Made by a program: the position numbers and the translations under genes
Assembly (NCBI GenBank): GCA_000435075.1
Contig: FR890654.1
Location: forward strand, 1-31,934
Direction: 5' to 3'
Source of the DNA: Bacteroides sp. CAG:770
GTDB lineage: Bacteria; Bacteroidota; Bacteroidia; Bacteroidales; UBA932
Length of the DNA: 31,934 nucleotides
The notes under the pieces: model-generated
Told to the model about the DNA's origin: nothing
The model's input: only the letters and a program-made list of their open reading frames with translations
Databases searched by the model: none
Part shown: positions 26,025 through 31,934 of the stretch, in pieces
How positions within the stretch are numbered: the stretch's first letter is position 1
Layout of the letters: every line of letters starts with the position of its first letter

Positions 26025-27701
26025 ATGAAAAAGATATTAGTTGCTGCGGCATCTGTTCTTGCTTTGTTTGCATGTAGCAAACCGGAAGATGTGAAGGTCG
26101 CACCACCAGTACAGGAAAAAATAACTGTATCTCCACACACTGCATCTGTTCCTAACACAGGTGGAAGCTTCAAGGTAATCGTATCAAGTTCTGCAGACTG
26201 GACACTTGAAAGCAAAGCAGATTATAGCGCATGGGTTACACCATCAGTAAAGAGCGGTGTGGATGGCGATATTGTAGAATTCACAGTACAGCCAAATACT
26301 AGTCTCGAAGCTTTGGTTTCAGACTGGACATTCACTTGCGGAAAGGTTAGTGATGATTTCAAACTTACTTCTCTTCCAACAGAGGTGATTCCTGATCACT
26401 TGACTCTTGTCAGCGATGCCTCTGTCGTTCTCGGTTATGAGAAAGGTACTTTGGAAGTTGTTGCAGAGTCTTCTATCAACTACCGCGACCTTACCTGCGC
26501 ACTTAGCGATGGTGCAAGCGAATGGCTTGAATATCAGGCTACTTTCGAGGGCGAAAACGAAGGCGAGGCTAAGTTTGTATTCGAATACAAGGGACTTGAA
26601 GGTCTTGATGACAGAAGCGCTGAACTCACAATTTCAGCTGAAGGTGTAGAGCCTGTCAAGGTTTCTGTTCTCCAGGAGGCAAAGCATGTTCTTGCTACTG
26701 CAAAAGAGATGTATCCTGTAAAGATTAGTGGTGAGACTATTGCAATCGGCATTACCGCCAATGTTAAGTATTCGATCACAATTGCAGATGACGGCAAATC
26801 TTGGATTAAACACACCGAGAATAAAGAGGGTAGTGAATATTTCGAAATCAGCGCATTCGACGGACAGAAACGTTCTTCTAAGATAACTTTCACACAGACA
26901 GATGCAAAAGAGGGCGAGTCTCCACTTTCTGCAGAGGTTACCGTTACACAGCAGAATGCTATCATCAGCTGGGCAGTCCGTATGAATGGAAACCGTCTCT
27001 TCCCTAAGTGGGAGAATGGAGGTCTTGGTACCTGCTACAACTTCACCCTTGAGTGCCTGATTAAGCCGGAGTCATTCAAGCAGACAGGTGCTATCATGAC
27101 AATTATGGGTATTGAGGGGCAGTTCCTTCTCCGTTTCGGTGACGTTGGCAACTCTCCTAACAAGATTCAGATTGCGACAACTGCCGGCAACTGGAACATT
27201 CCTGAGGAACTTCCTGCAGGCCGCTGGACTCACGTGGCAATCACATTTGGAGATGCAGTTGCAACAGCATATTTTAATGGAGTCAAGATCGGATCTTATA
27301 CGTTCGAACAGGCGTCATGGTACGGAACAACAAAACTCCAGTGGGTTGACCTTTCTCCATCTTGGAGCTACGAGCCAAGCGGTAACCGCTGCTTCTGGAT
27401 TGGTTACTCTTACGAAAGCAATCGTGACTTCAAGGGTTTGATGACAGAGTTCCGTATCTGGAAGAGGACTCTTACTGAGGCAGAAATCAATGCTGAGAAT
27501 CACTTCTATACCGTAGATCCTGCTTCTGAGGGCCTCAAGTGCTACTGGAGAGTTGCATCCGGAGAAGGAACGACAATTCCTAACATTTCAGATGGTGGCA
27601 AGAACCCACTCTACGGAGAGTTGAACGTACGCAAGCAGGGCAGTGACAACATAGGCGATTCAGGTATCCAATTCGAGCCGGTATCTCTTCCTGAGAACTA
27701 A
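26025..27701 (+). CDS. triple-BACON, LamG-like lipoprotein
   Basis: A 558-aa lipoprotein (lipobox Cys17, LALFAC). Three BACON-like beta-sandwich repeats are visible (about 32-112 starting KITVSPHTASVPNTGG; about 118-216; about 220-312), followed by a LamG/concanavalin-like domain (about 316-558). The LamG part shares phrases with the one encoded at 22767: IMGIEGQFLLRFGD against VMGVEDHFLVRIGD, and RCFWIGYSYESNRDFKG against RCFWVGYSYDDKRCLDG. The two genes are thus one LamG scaffold on different N-termini. Likely a surface glycan- or glycoprotein-binding protein. It is the last gene before the terminator at 27735. Confidence 0.88.
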   Translation: MKKILVAAASVLALFACSKPEDVKVAPPVQEKITVSPHTASVPNTGGSFKVIVSSSADWTLESKADYSAWVTPSVKSGVDGDIVEFTVQPNTSLEALVSDWTFTCGKVSDDFKLTSLPTEVIPDHLTLVSDASVVLGYEKGTLEVVAESSINYRDLTCALSDGASEWLEYQATFEGENEGEAKFVFEYKGLEGLDDRSAELTISAEGVEPVKVSVLQEAKHVLATAKEMYPVKISGETIAIGITANVKYSITIADDGKSWIKHTENKEGSEYFEISAFDGQKRSSKITFTQTDAKEGESPLSAEVTVTQQNAIISWAVRMNGNRLFPKWENGGLGTCYNFTLECLIKPESFKQTGAIMTIMGIEGQFLLRFGDVGNSPNKIQIATTAGNWNIPEELPAGRWTHVAITFGDAVATAYFNGVKIGSYTFEQASWYGTTKLQWVDLSPSWSYEPSGNRCFWIGYSYESNRDFKGLMTEFRIWKRTLTEAEINAENHFYTVDPASEGLKCYWRVASGEGTTIPNISDGGKNPLYGELNVRKQGSDNIGDSGIQFEPVSLPEN

Positions 27702-27734
27702 TAAATCTATAATAAGATAGATTATTTATCTGAA

Positions 27735-27778
27735 GGTGACTGAAGAGTCCTGTAAGGACGATTCGGTCACCTTTTTTA
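27735..27778 (+). terminator. rho-independent terminator of the glycan locus
   Basis: A 10-bp stem GGTGACTGAA/TTCGGTCACC (one G-U pair) with an inner GTCC/GGAC stem is followed by six T residues at 27772-27777. It closes the operon that starts at fecR or susC. Confidence 0.9.
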
Positions 27779-27789
27779 TCATTGATGAG

Positions 27790-27817
27790 TAAATGATAGC
27801 GTTTCAGTCGTCTATAT
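27790..27817 (+). promoter_or_regulatory. candidate ECF promoter of the CotH gene
   Basis: TAAA (27790-27793), 15 bases, then CGTCTATAT (27809-27817). It shares elements and spacing with the candidate upstream of fecR (15522-15549). It lies after the terminator and 20 bases before the ATG at 27838. Confidence 0.5.
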
Positions 27818-27837
27818 ATATGTAAAATCACATATTT

Positions 27838-29793
27838 ATGTACAGAATCAAGTCGGCACTGTCGTCGGTGCTTCTTTTTATGTTCGTAGCTTTCTCTGCG
27901 TGTCAGAAAGCACCTGAAATCATTGAACCAACTAATCCTTCAGAACCGAATGATCCGGATATTAAGCCGGAGCTCATAATGGATGCGGAAGATTTTGTCG
28001 CTCCTTCAGATGGAGGTACATTCAAGTTTGAATTCAGAGCGACTAGAAAAGTCTCAATTTCGTACTCTCCAGACCAGGATTGGTGCAAGGCGATGGTTTC
28101 ATCGACTGATGACGAATATACATTCAACTTGATAATAAATGTGGATAAGTTCAACGGAAAAGAAGACAGAAGTGCGACTATAATTCTGTCTGCTCCGGAA
28201 TGTGAGAGCAAAAACCTCACTATCAGTCAGGATAGGGAAAAAGCCGGTACAAACAGTCTTACTTCTTTCGCTCTTAAAAAAACTGCAAACCAGCTGAATA
28301 GAGATATCCAATTCGATTACGACGAGAACAGCAAGACATTCAGCGCAAAATATCTCAAGTGGATTGACAAGGCTAATCCAGAGATGCTTGTTCCCGAATT
28401 TGTGACAGACGGAGAGACTGTTCTGGTGAATGGACAGCCAGTGGTTTCCGGTCAGACGGCCATCTCTTTTGCTGATGATTTTGAGTTGGTTGTCAGGGCT
28501 GAGAACGGCGATGAGAATGTCTATATGGTATCTTTCAACTGCCCTCAGATCAATACGGAACTTCCTGTCATCAGAATTCATATTCCTCTTTCCGACATCA
28601 CTTCCAAGTCAACTTATAAGAAGACTAAATGTGACATTTATCGTCCAGGTTCCGATGAGGGTAAATGGACTGCATCCGACCCTGAAATTGAGATTCGTGG
28701 ACGAGGAAACTCCACCTGGGGTCTTCCTAAGAAACCATATCGTATCAAATTTCCTGAGAAATTCAGTCCGATCGGGCTGAACCATGCTAAGGCCAAGTCT
28801 TGGATACTTCTGGCTCATGATATGGATAAGTCTCTGCTGCGCAATCATTTGGCTTTTGAACTGTCGAGGATTCTTTTCAGTTCTTCTGAAGGCTATCATG
28901 ATAAGTCTGCGCTAACCTTTACTCCATGTTCTCAGATGGTGAATGTTTATTCGGGAGATGACTATCATGGCGTGTATCAGATGTCTGACCAGATGGAGGT
29001 GGCTAAAGGACGCATTGACATTGACAGGCTCAAGGCTGTTGATGGTTCTGATGTTTCGAAAATCACGGGTGGTCATCTCATAGAAACAAATATCCATCAT
29101 GATGAGGGTTATCCTGTATCGTTCACTTCAAGCAGGGGGATATATATGGACCATAAATATCCAAAGGATGATGATATGGACATCTCGCAGTATAAGTACA
29201 TGGAAGATTTTGTCCGAAAAGCGGAATCCGCCCTTTATTCATCCAATTTTACTGATCCTGTCAATGGCTGGAGAAAATGGTTTGATGAGAAAACCTTGGC
29301 AGATTTCATCATTGTGAAGGAATTCGCAGGTGATATGGATGGCTACACCAGCACTTATTTCTATAAGAGACGTGGCATTGACAAAATCTTCTTCGGGCCG
29401 ATTTGGGACCTTGACAAAGGGTGGAATAATGATAAGAGGACACCTCATGGCAATACGCTTGAGCAACTTATGATATATGGTGGTTTCTACATGCCTCCTT
29501 ATATCAACCCTGACTGGTTTCATCGTTTCTGGCAGGACGCGGAGTTCCGCAAGTTCGTAGGCAAGAGATGGGCTTCCAAGAAGGTGCAGTTGAAGGCAAA
29601 GGTGCTGTCAGAACTTGATGAGAAGCCTAAGCAGATGCGCAAGGCTATTATTGCCAATTTCAGTGTGTGGGAGTTCTATTATCAATATAGCGATGAAGCA
29701 AATATGCCTGCGCGTACATATGAATTGGAAATCCGGAGGATGAAAGATCTCACCGAGAAACGTGCAGCTTTGCTTGACGCAAAATTCAGGTAG
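27838..29793 (+). CDS. BACON-CotH kinase-like lipoprotein
   Basis: A 651-aa lipoprotein (lipobox Cys22, VAFSAC). BACON-like domain about 46-133 (EDFVAPSDGGTFKFEFRAT), a second beta-sandwich about 137-243 of the kind seen in DUF5018-type proteins, then a CotH domain about 245-640. CotH signatures are present: RGRGNSTWGLPKKPYRIKF (from about 286), LLAHDMDKSLLRNHLA, KEFAGDMDGYTSTYF, and GPIWDLDKGW (about 519-528), with the metal-binding Asp residues conserved. CotH proteins phosphorylate secreted proteins in some bacteria. Its substrate is unknown. It has its own terminator upstream and a candidate ECF promoter, which suggests co-regulation with the glycan locus. Confidence 0.9.
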   Translation: MYRIKSALSSVLLFMFVAFSACQKAPEIIEPTNPSEPNDPDIKPELIMDAEDFVAPSDGGTFKFEFRATRKVSISYSPDQDWCKAMVSSTDDEYTFNLIINVDKFNGKEDRSATIILSAPECESKNLTISQDREKAGTNSLTSFALKKTANQLNRDIQFDYDENSKTFSAKYLKWIDKANPEMLVPEFVTDGETVLVNGQPVVSGQTAISFADDFELVVRAENGDENVYMVSFNCPQINTELPVIRIHIPLSDITSKSTYKKTKCDIYRPGSDEGKWTASDPEIEIRGRGNSTWGLPKKPYRIKFPEKFSPIGLNHAKAKSWILLAHDMDKSLLRNHLAFELSRILFSSSEGYHDKSALTFTPCSQMVNVYSGDDYHGVYQMSDQMEVAKGRIDIDRLKAVDGSDVSKITGGHLIETNIHHDEGYPVSFTSSRGIYMDHKYPKDDDMDISQYKYMEDFVRKAESALYSSNFTDPVNGWRKWFDEKTLADFIIVKEFAGDMDGYTSTYFYKRRGIDKIFFGPIWDLDKGWNNDKRTPHGNTLEQLMIYGGFYMPPYINPDWFHRFWQDAEFRKFVGKRWASKKVQLKAKVLSELDEKPKQMRKAIIANFSVWEFYYQYSDEANMPARTYELEIRRMKDLTEKRAALLDAKFR

Positions 29794-29809
29794 TTGTCGG
29801 TGGTTTGAG

Positions 29810-29822
29810 TAAGGATTACTTA
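29810..29822. repeat. solo fragment of a repeat-element end
   Basis: TAAGGATTACTTA is identical to the last 13 bases around the right end of the 24004-24162 element (24152-24164). It sits 16 bases after the stop codon of the CotH gene. It may be a footprint of the element or chance in an AT-rich gap. Confidence 0.35.
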
Positions 29823-29866
29823 GTCGTAAGTATATCTTTTTCACGGAATTAGAGTATATTATATTG

Positions 29867-30421
29867 ATGCGGATTCCAGATATTAATCCTCAGGACTTTG
29901 GAAAGCTGTTCATGAAGTACAGGGATAGCTATGTTGTCATTGCCAGATCTTATGTGCGAGATTTGGCCGTGGCAGAGGATATCGTATCTGATTGCTTCGC
30001 TACATTTTGGGACAAGCGTGAAAGCATTGACCTGAGGACATCTCCGGAGGCATATATCCTTCGCGCGGTGAAAAACCGTTGTCTTAACTGGCTCAGGGAC
30101 AATGCGAAGTTCGTGCAGACAGAAGGCCCGCTTGATCCGGAGACAAATCTGAAGATAAAGTCAATGCTATCGGAGATTTCTATTCTTGAGAGTCCCGGCA
30201 TGGCAGATTTTTTCGGCTCGGAAGTCGAGGCTATTTTCAAGGATTTCCTGTCAGAGATGTCTGATCTCCCCAGAGGTATTTTCCTCTCCAGCCGTTTCGA
30301 GGATCTCACTTACGATGAAATATCCCTGAAGTACAATGTCACTCCGCGGAAGGTCAAACGTGAAATCCAGAAGGCTTTGGAGAAGCTTCGTTCTTGCCTG
30401 AAGGATTACCTTCCAGTTTGA
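29867..30421 (+). CDS. second ECF-type sigma factor, no adjacent anti-sigma gene
   Basis: A 184-aa ECF sigma factor; the ATG at 29867 is used, since the preceding in-frame start is TTG. Region 2 (about 20-85) contains VAEDIVSDCFATFWDKR and AVKNRCLNWLRD. Region 4 (about 130-180) contains EMSDLPRGIFLSSRFEDLTY, DEISLKYNVTPRKVKREIQ and KALEKLRSCLKDYLPV at the very end. It lacks the hydrophobic tail of the first sigma factor. No fecR gene follows; element sequence begins 35 bases downstream. It may pair with the FecR at 15588, with a lost partner, or with one elsewhere. Confidence 0.9.
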   Translation: MRIPDINPQDFGKLFMKYRDSYVVIARSYVRDLAVAEDIVSDCFATFWDKRESIDLRTSPEAYILRAVKNRCLNWLRDNAKFVQTEGPLDPETNLKIKSMLSEISILESPGMADFFGSEVEAIFKDFLSEMSDLPRGIFLSSRFEDLTYDEISLKYNVTPRKVKREIQKALEKLRSCLKDYLPV

Positions 30422-30510
30422 TTGCTGCCTGCCTAGACGTACGATCTTGAGATTCAGTAATCCTTAAAAAATAACTTGGTAATCTTTGCTCGTCTTTCCG
30501 GTCTACTCAT

Positions 30511-30672
30511 CCCGCTAACTTGTTCGACATCAATATCATACAGAATTTGCACAGCGTGGCCTACCTGTCAAGCCCCCCTTTCAGACCCACCTCTTGCCAT
30601 CCCACGATTTCCGTAAAAGCCTGACGTTCAGCATAAAACACTAAACTACGTCTGTCAAGAGGGTCGAAAACC
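30511..30672. other. gene-free stretch inside the element
   Basis: No open frame starts here and no RNA gene is recognised. A minus-strand frame (about 30580-30660) reads a plausible short peptide ending in a stop, but it matches nothing I know. It may be a decayed part of the element. Confidence 0.4.
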
Positions 30673-31014
30673 AGACTGTCTTAAAAGTCCTAGCAAGAGT
30701 GAAATTGTTCGTATCCCTATACACTGCCTAAAGCAAATTCTTGATTTTCACTTAGAAATGTTTGACCATTTAGACAGTCTCCCCCCAGGCCGTCCGAAAA
30801 GCCCACGCGAGACTGAAATACCCCGTACCCCTATACAAGGCCAGAAGCGGATTTTTGATTCTAACTGAGAAATGTTTGACTTTTAGGACAGTCTCCCCCA
30901 GGCTGTCCTAAAAGTCCTAGCGAGACTAAAATACTCCGTACAACTATACAAGGCCAAAAGCGGATTCTCGATTCTCACTGAAGAATGTTTGACTTTTCAG
31001 ACAGTCTCCCCCAC
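30673..31014. repeat. three tandem 113-114 bp repeats, each bounded by inverted arms
   Basis: Equivalent points lie at 30676, 30790 and 30903, giving a period of 114 and 113 bases. Each unit opens with a left arm like CTGTCCTAAAAGTC and closes with its inverse (GACTTTTAGGACAG) followed by TCTCCCCC. The right arm of unit 2 (30878-30891) and the left arm of unit 3 (30903-30916) are exact reverse complements around an 11-base spacer. The interior has conserved pieces (CTATACAAGGCC, AAGCGGATT, AATGTTTGAC). There is no continuous reading frame. The sequence could fold as a chain of large hairpins, as DNA or RNA. Confidence 0.8.
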
Positions 31015-31158
31015 AACGAAGGACACTAATGCCGCCAGTTTTTCATACTCTGTTACCAATCGCTCATCGGCCACACAGTTATCCGCATAAAACGCAATTT
31101 GCCCAGAAAACATAGCGTTTCCCGGACAAATAACTGAATGATATTCCTCTAAACAAGA
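31015..31158. other. gene-free stretch between repeats and Rpn remnant
   Basis: About 140 bases without a supported gene. A weak AAACGC/GCGTTT hairpin lies around 31090-31120. Nothing else is recognised. Confidence 0.4.
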
Positions 31159-31516
31159 CTACTTTGGCTCTGACCTTTCCTTTAGCCAGGAAACCTCTTC
31201 TTCTGAGAGCCCTGTCGCCTGTGCTATAATCTCGCAAGATGCACCGAGTCGTATAAGATTTATCGCGATTTTGTCCAGTCCAATTCAGAAATCTCCTCTT
31301 CTGTCAGACCTGTCAGTTCTGAAATTGTCTCAACATCAATCCATTTCTCCAACATTCTTTTGGCAATATCACAACTATTCCGTTTTGCGCCTTCCTCACG
31401 CCCTTCCTTTATGCCTTCTTCTTTACCCTCCTTGCGTCCTTCTTCTTTGCCGCCTCATCAGTCGTGTACATCCAGTACACTCCTTCTTCGAGAAGAAATC
31501 TATCTTCGAAAATCCT
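31159..31516 (-). pseudogene. Rpn-family (PD-(D/E)XK) nuclease C-terminal remnant, frameshifted
   Basis: On the minus strand pieces in three frames join into one C-terminus: IFEDRFLLEEGVYWMYTTDE, then after a frameshift the Lys/Glu/Gly repeat KEEGRKEGKEEGIKEG, then IAKRMLEKWIDVETISELTG LTEEEI, a stop, and in another frame KIAINLIRLGASCEIIAQAT GLSEEEV with a TAG at 31159. Such KEEG repeats followed by a helix of the type IA-LI-GASCEIISQATGLSEEE are typical tails of Rpn-family nucleases/putative transposases. The nuclease core is missing and at least two frameshifts are present. A 48-base stretch (31394-31441) recurs at 31887-31934 with one difference, showing a nearby paralogue. Confidence 0.75.
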
Positions 31517-31556
31517 TCACAAATCTTTACCAACTTATTTTTTCATGCTTACTTAG

Positions 31557-31613
31557 CGTATGAAAGACCTTACCAGGCAGCGCGCAGAACTTTTGGACAA
31601 GTTATTCAGATAA
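31557..31613 (+). pseudogene. 3' fragment of a CotH-like gene
   Basis: The frame CGT ATG AAA... encodes RMKDLTRQRAELLDKLFR and a TAA stop. The full CotH protein of this window ends RMKDLTEKRAALLDAKFR. Thirteen of these 18 residues are the same, and the DNA differs at many third positions, so it is an old paralogue and not a recent duplication. Everything upstream is lost; the mobile-element end stops three bases before the fragment. A deletion or insertion at that end removed the rest of the gene. Confidence 0.7.
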
Positions 31614-31621
31614 TTGTTTTG

Positions 31622-31658
31622 ATTCCGTGTAAAAAATGACCGCTTTTTTACACGGAAT
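31622..31658. terminator. 15-bp perfect hairpin with A and T runs
   Basis: ATTCCGTGTAAAAAA (31622-31636) and TTTTTTACACGGAAT (31644-31658) are exact reverse complements around loop TGACCGC. The run of six A and six T inside the stem is typical of bidirectional terminators. It lies nine bases after the CotH fragment stop and downstream of the minus-strand Rpn-like gene, so it can end both. It resembles the palindromes at 53-140. Confidence 0.6.
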
Positions 31659-31676
31659 TATCAATTTGATGTGCCT

Positions 31677-31704
31677 GGTGTAAATAATGGCCAATATTTA
31701 CACC
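31677..31704. terminator. 10-bp perfect hairpin with T-run
   Basis: GGTGTAAATA (31677-31686) pairs with TATTTACACC (31695-31704) around a palindromic TGGCCA core. GTTTTT follows on the plus strand. It is a relative of the hairpin 19 bases to the left (both have GTGTAAA...TTTACAC) and lies just past the stop of the minus-strand Rpn-like gene. Confidence 0.55.
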
Positions 31705-31737
31705 GTTTTTGCTGAATGATTTTTTCTCTATGCAAGC

Positions 31738-31934
31738 CTACTTGGAATCCGACTTTTCCTTTAGCCTGGAAACCTCTTCTTCTGAGAGCCCTGTGGCCTG
31801 CGAGATAATCTCGCAAGATGCTCCAACTCGTATAAGATTCATCGCGATTTTCAAACGCTCCTCTCCTCGCCCTTCCTTGAGACCTTCCTCACGTCCTTCC
31901 TTTATGCCTTCTTCTTTACCCTCCTTGCGTCCTT
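31738..31934 (-). CDS. Rpn-family nuclease/putative transposase, C-terminus only
   Basis: This partial gene enters from the right edge and ends at TAG (31738-31740). The visible 65 residues hold the Lys/Glu/Gly repeat GRKEGKEEGIKEGREEG and then a tail of the type ERLKIAMNLIRVGASCEIIS, closing with QATGLSEEEVSRLKEKSDSK. The frame is open throughout, in contrast to the remnant at 31159. This tail occurs at the end of Rpn (PDDEXK_2) recombination-promoting nucleases, which cut DNA and are often multi-copy in Bacteroidales. The nuclease core would lie beyond the window, so activity cannot be judged. Confidence 0.75.
   Translation of the reverse strand, partial: GRKEGKEEGIKEGREEGLKEGRGEERLKIAMNLIRVGASCEIISQATGLSEEEVSRLKEKSDSK

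Larger units (their letters stand above)
30456..31553. mobile_element. decayed mobile element bounded by inverted ends
   Basis: The left end AGTAATCCTTAAAAAATAAC (30456 on) and the right end, read inward, AGTAAGCATGAAAAAATAAG (to 31553) are imperfect inverted copies. The same two ends bound the 159-bp element at 24004-24162. Inside are three tandem hairpin repeats (30673-31014) and a frameshifted Rpn-type nuclease remnant (31159-31516). Rpn proteins are PD-(D/E)XK nucleases promoting recombination, often called putative transposases. No clear target duplication is seen. Right of the element a CotH 3' fragment follows at once. Confidence 0.55.

Noticed and set aside
30560..30672. Short minus-strand peptide in the gene-free stretch
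   Set aside because: No start, no homology I recognise, and it lies in decayed element sequence.
30673..31014. CRISPR array
   Set aside because: Only three units of 113-114 bases that are similar along their whole length; there are no short repeats with unique spacers and no cas genes.
31271..31639. 122-residue plus-strand open frame at the right edge
   Set aside because: It is antisense to the Rpn remnant and continues through the element end into the palindrome; its Leu/Pro/Ser composition comes from the reverse of the KEEG repeat.

Overview
The window looks like a chromosomal segment of a Bacteroidales bacterium (phylum Bacteroidota). It has a SusC/SusD pair with FecR/ECF sigma regulation, BACON, DUF1735, DUF3575 and DUF4837 family proteins, and promoters of the form TTG-N19-TAnnTTTG. 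Shine-Dalgarno sites are nearly absent. I cannot fix the family or genus from the sequence alone.

Layout. (1) 1-3961, minus strand: a housekeeping operon ruvX-def-manB followed by a secreted LysM/M23 peptidase. (2) 4015-8411, plus strand: a tightly packed operon of a membrane-anchored M23 peptidase, dxr (isoprenoid synthesis), rseP (site-2 protease) and a DUF4837 lipoprotein. (3) 8612-9170: a canonical promoter, tRNA-Glu, rpsT, tRNA-Pro and a terminator. (4) 9217-14434: a canonical promoter, a repeat-bearing leader and four coupled envelope genes (two DUF3575 proteins, a large OmpA-like protein, an outer-membrane barrel-like protein), ending in a 19-bp hairpin. (5) 14439-27778: a polysaccharide utilisation locus. 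An ECF sigma gene and a 60-residue FecR-like fragment run leftward. FecR anti-sigma, SusC with an STN signalling domain, SusD, a GH18-like protein without catalytic acids, a DUF1735-LamG lipoprotein, a BACON-DUF1735-GH18 enzyme and a triple-BACON-LamG lipoprotein run rightward. The set matches the known layout of Bacteroides loci that release N-glycans with a GH18 endo-beta-N-acetylglucosaminidase. (6) 27787-30421: a BACON-CotH kinase-like lipoprotein behind its own candidate ECF promoter, then a second ECF sigma gene with no anti-sigma partner. (7) 30456-31934: a decayed mobile region with element ends, three tandem hairpin repeats, an Rpn-family nuclease remnant, a CotH 3' fragment and the C-terminus of a second Rpn-like gene running off the edge.

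How it works together (inference). SusC with STN senses glycan at the outer membrane, FecR releases the ECF sigma factor, and the factor switches on the locus. Sequence resembling one promoter (TAAA-N15-CGTCTATAT) lies upstream of both fecR and the CotH gene, which would tie the kinase-like lipoprotein to the glycan signal. A 159-bp deletion derivative of the mobile element at 30456-31553 sits inside the locus, directly upstream of the GH18 enzyme gene, and supplies part of the stop codon of the preceding gene.

The most interesting items are the repeat/mobile element family with its tandem hairpins, the truncated FecR-like gene beside the sigma factor, the shared ECF promoter motif, the degenerate GH18 paired with an active one, and the four-gene DUF3575/OmpA envelope operon of unknown function.
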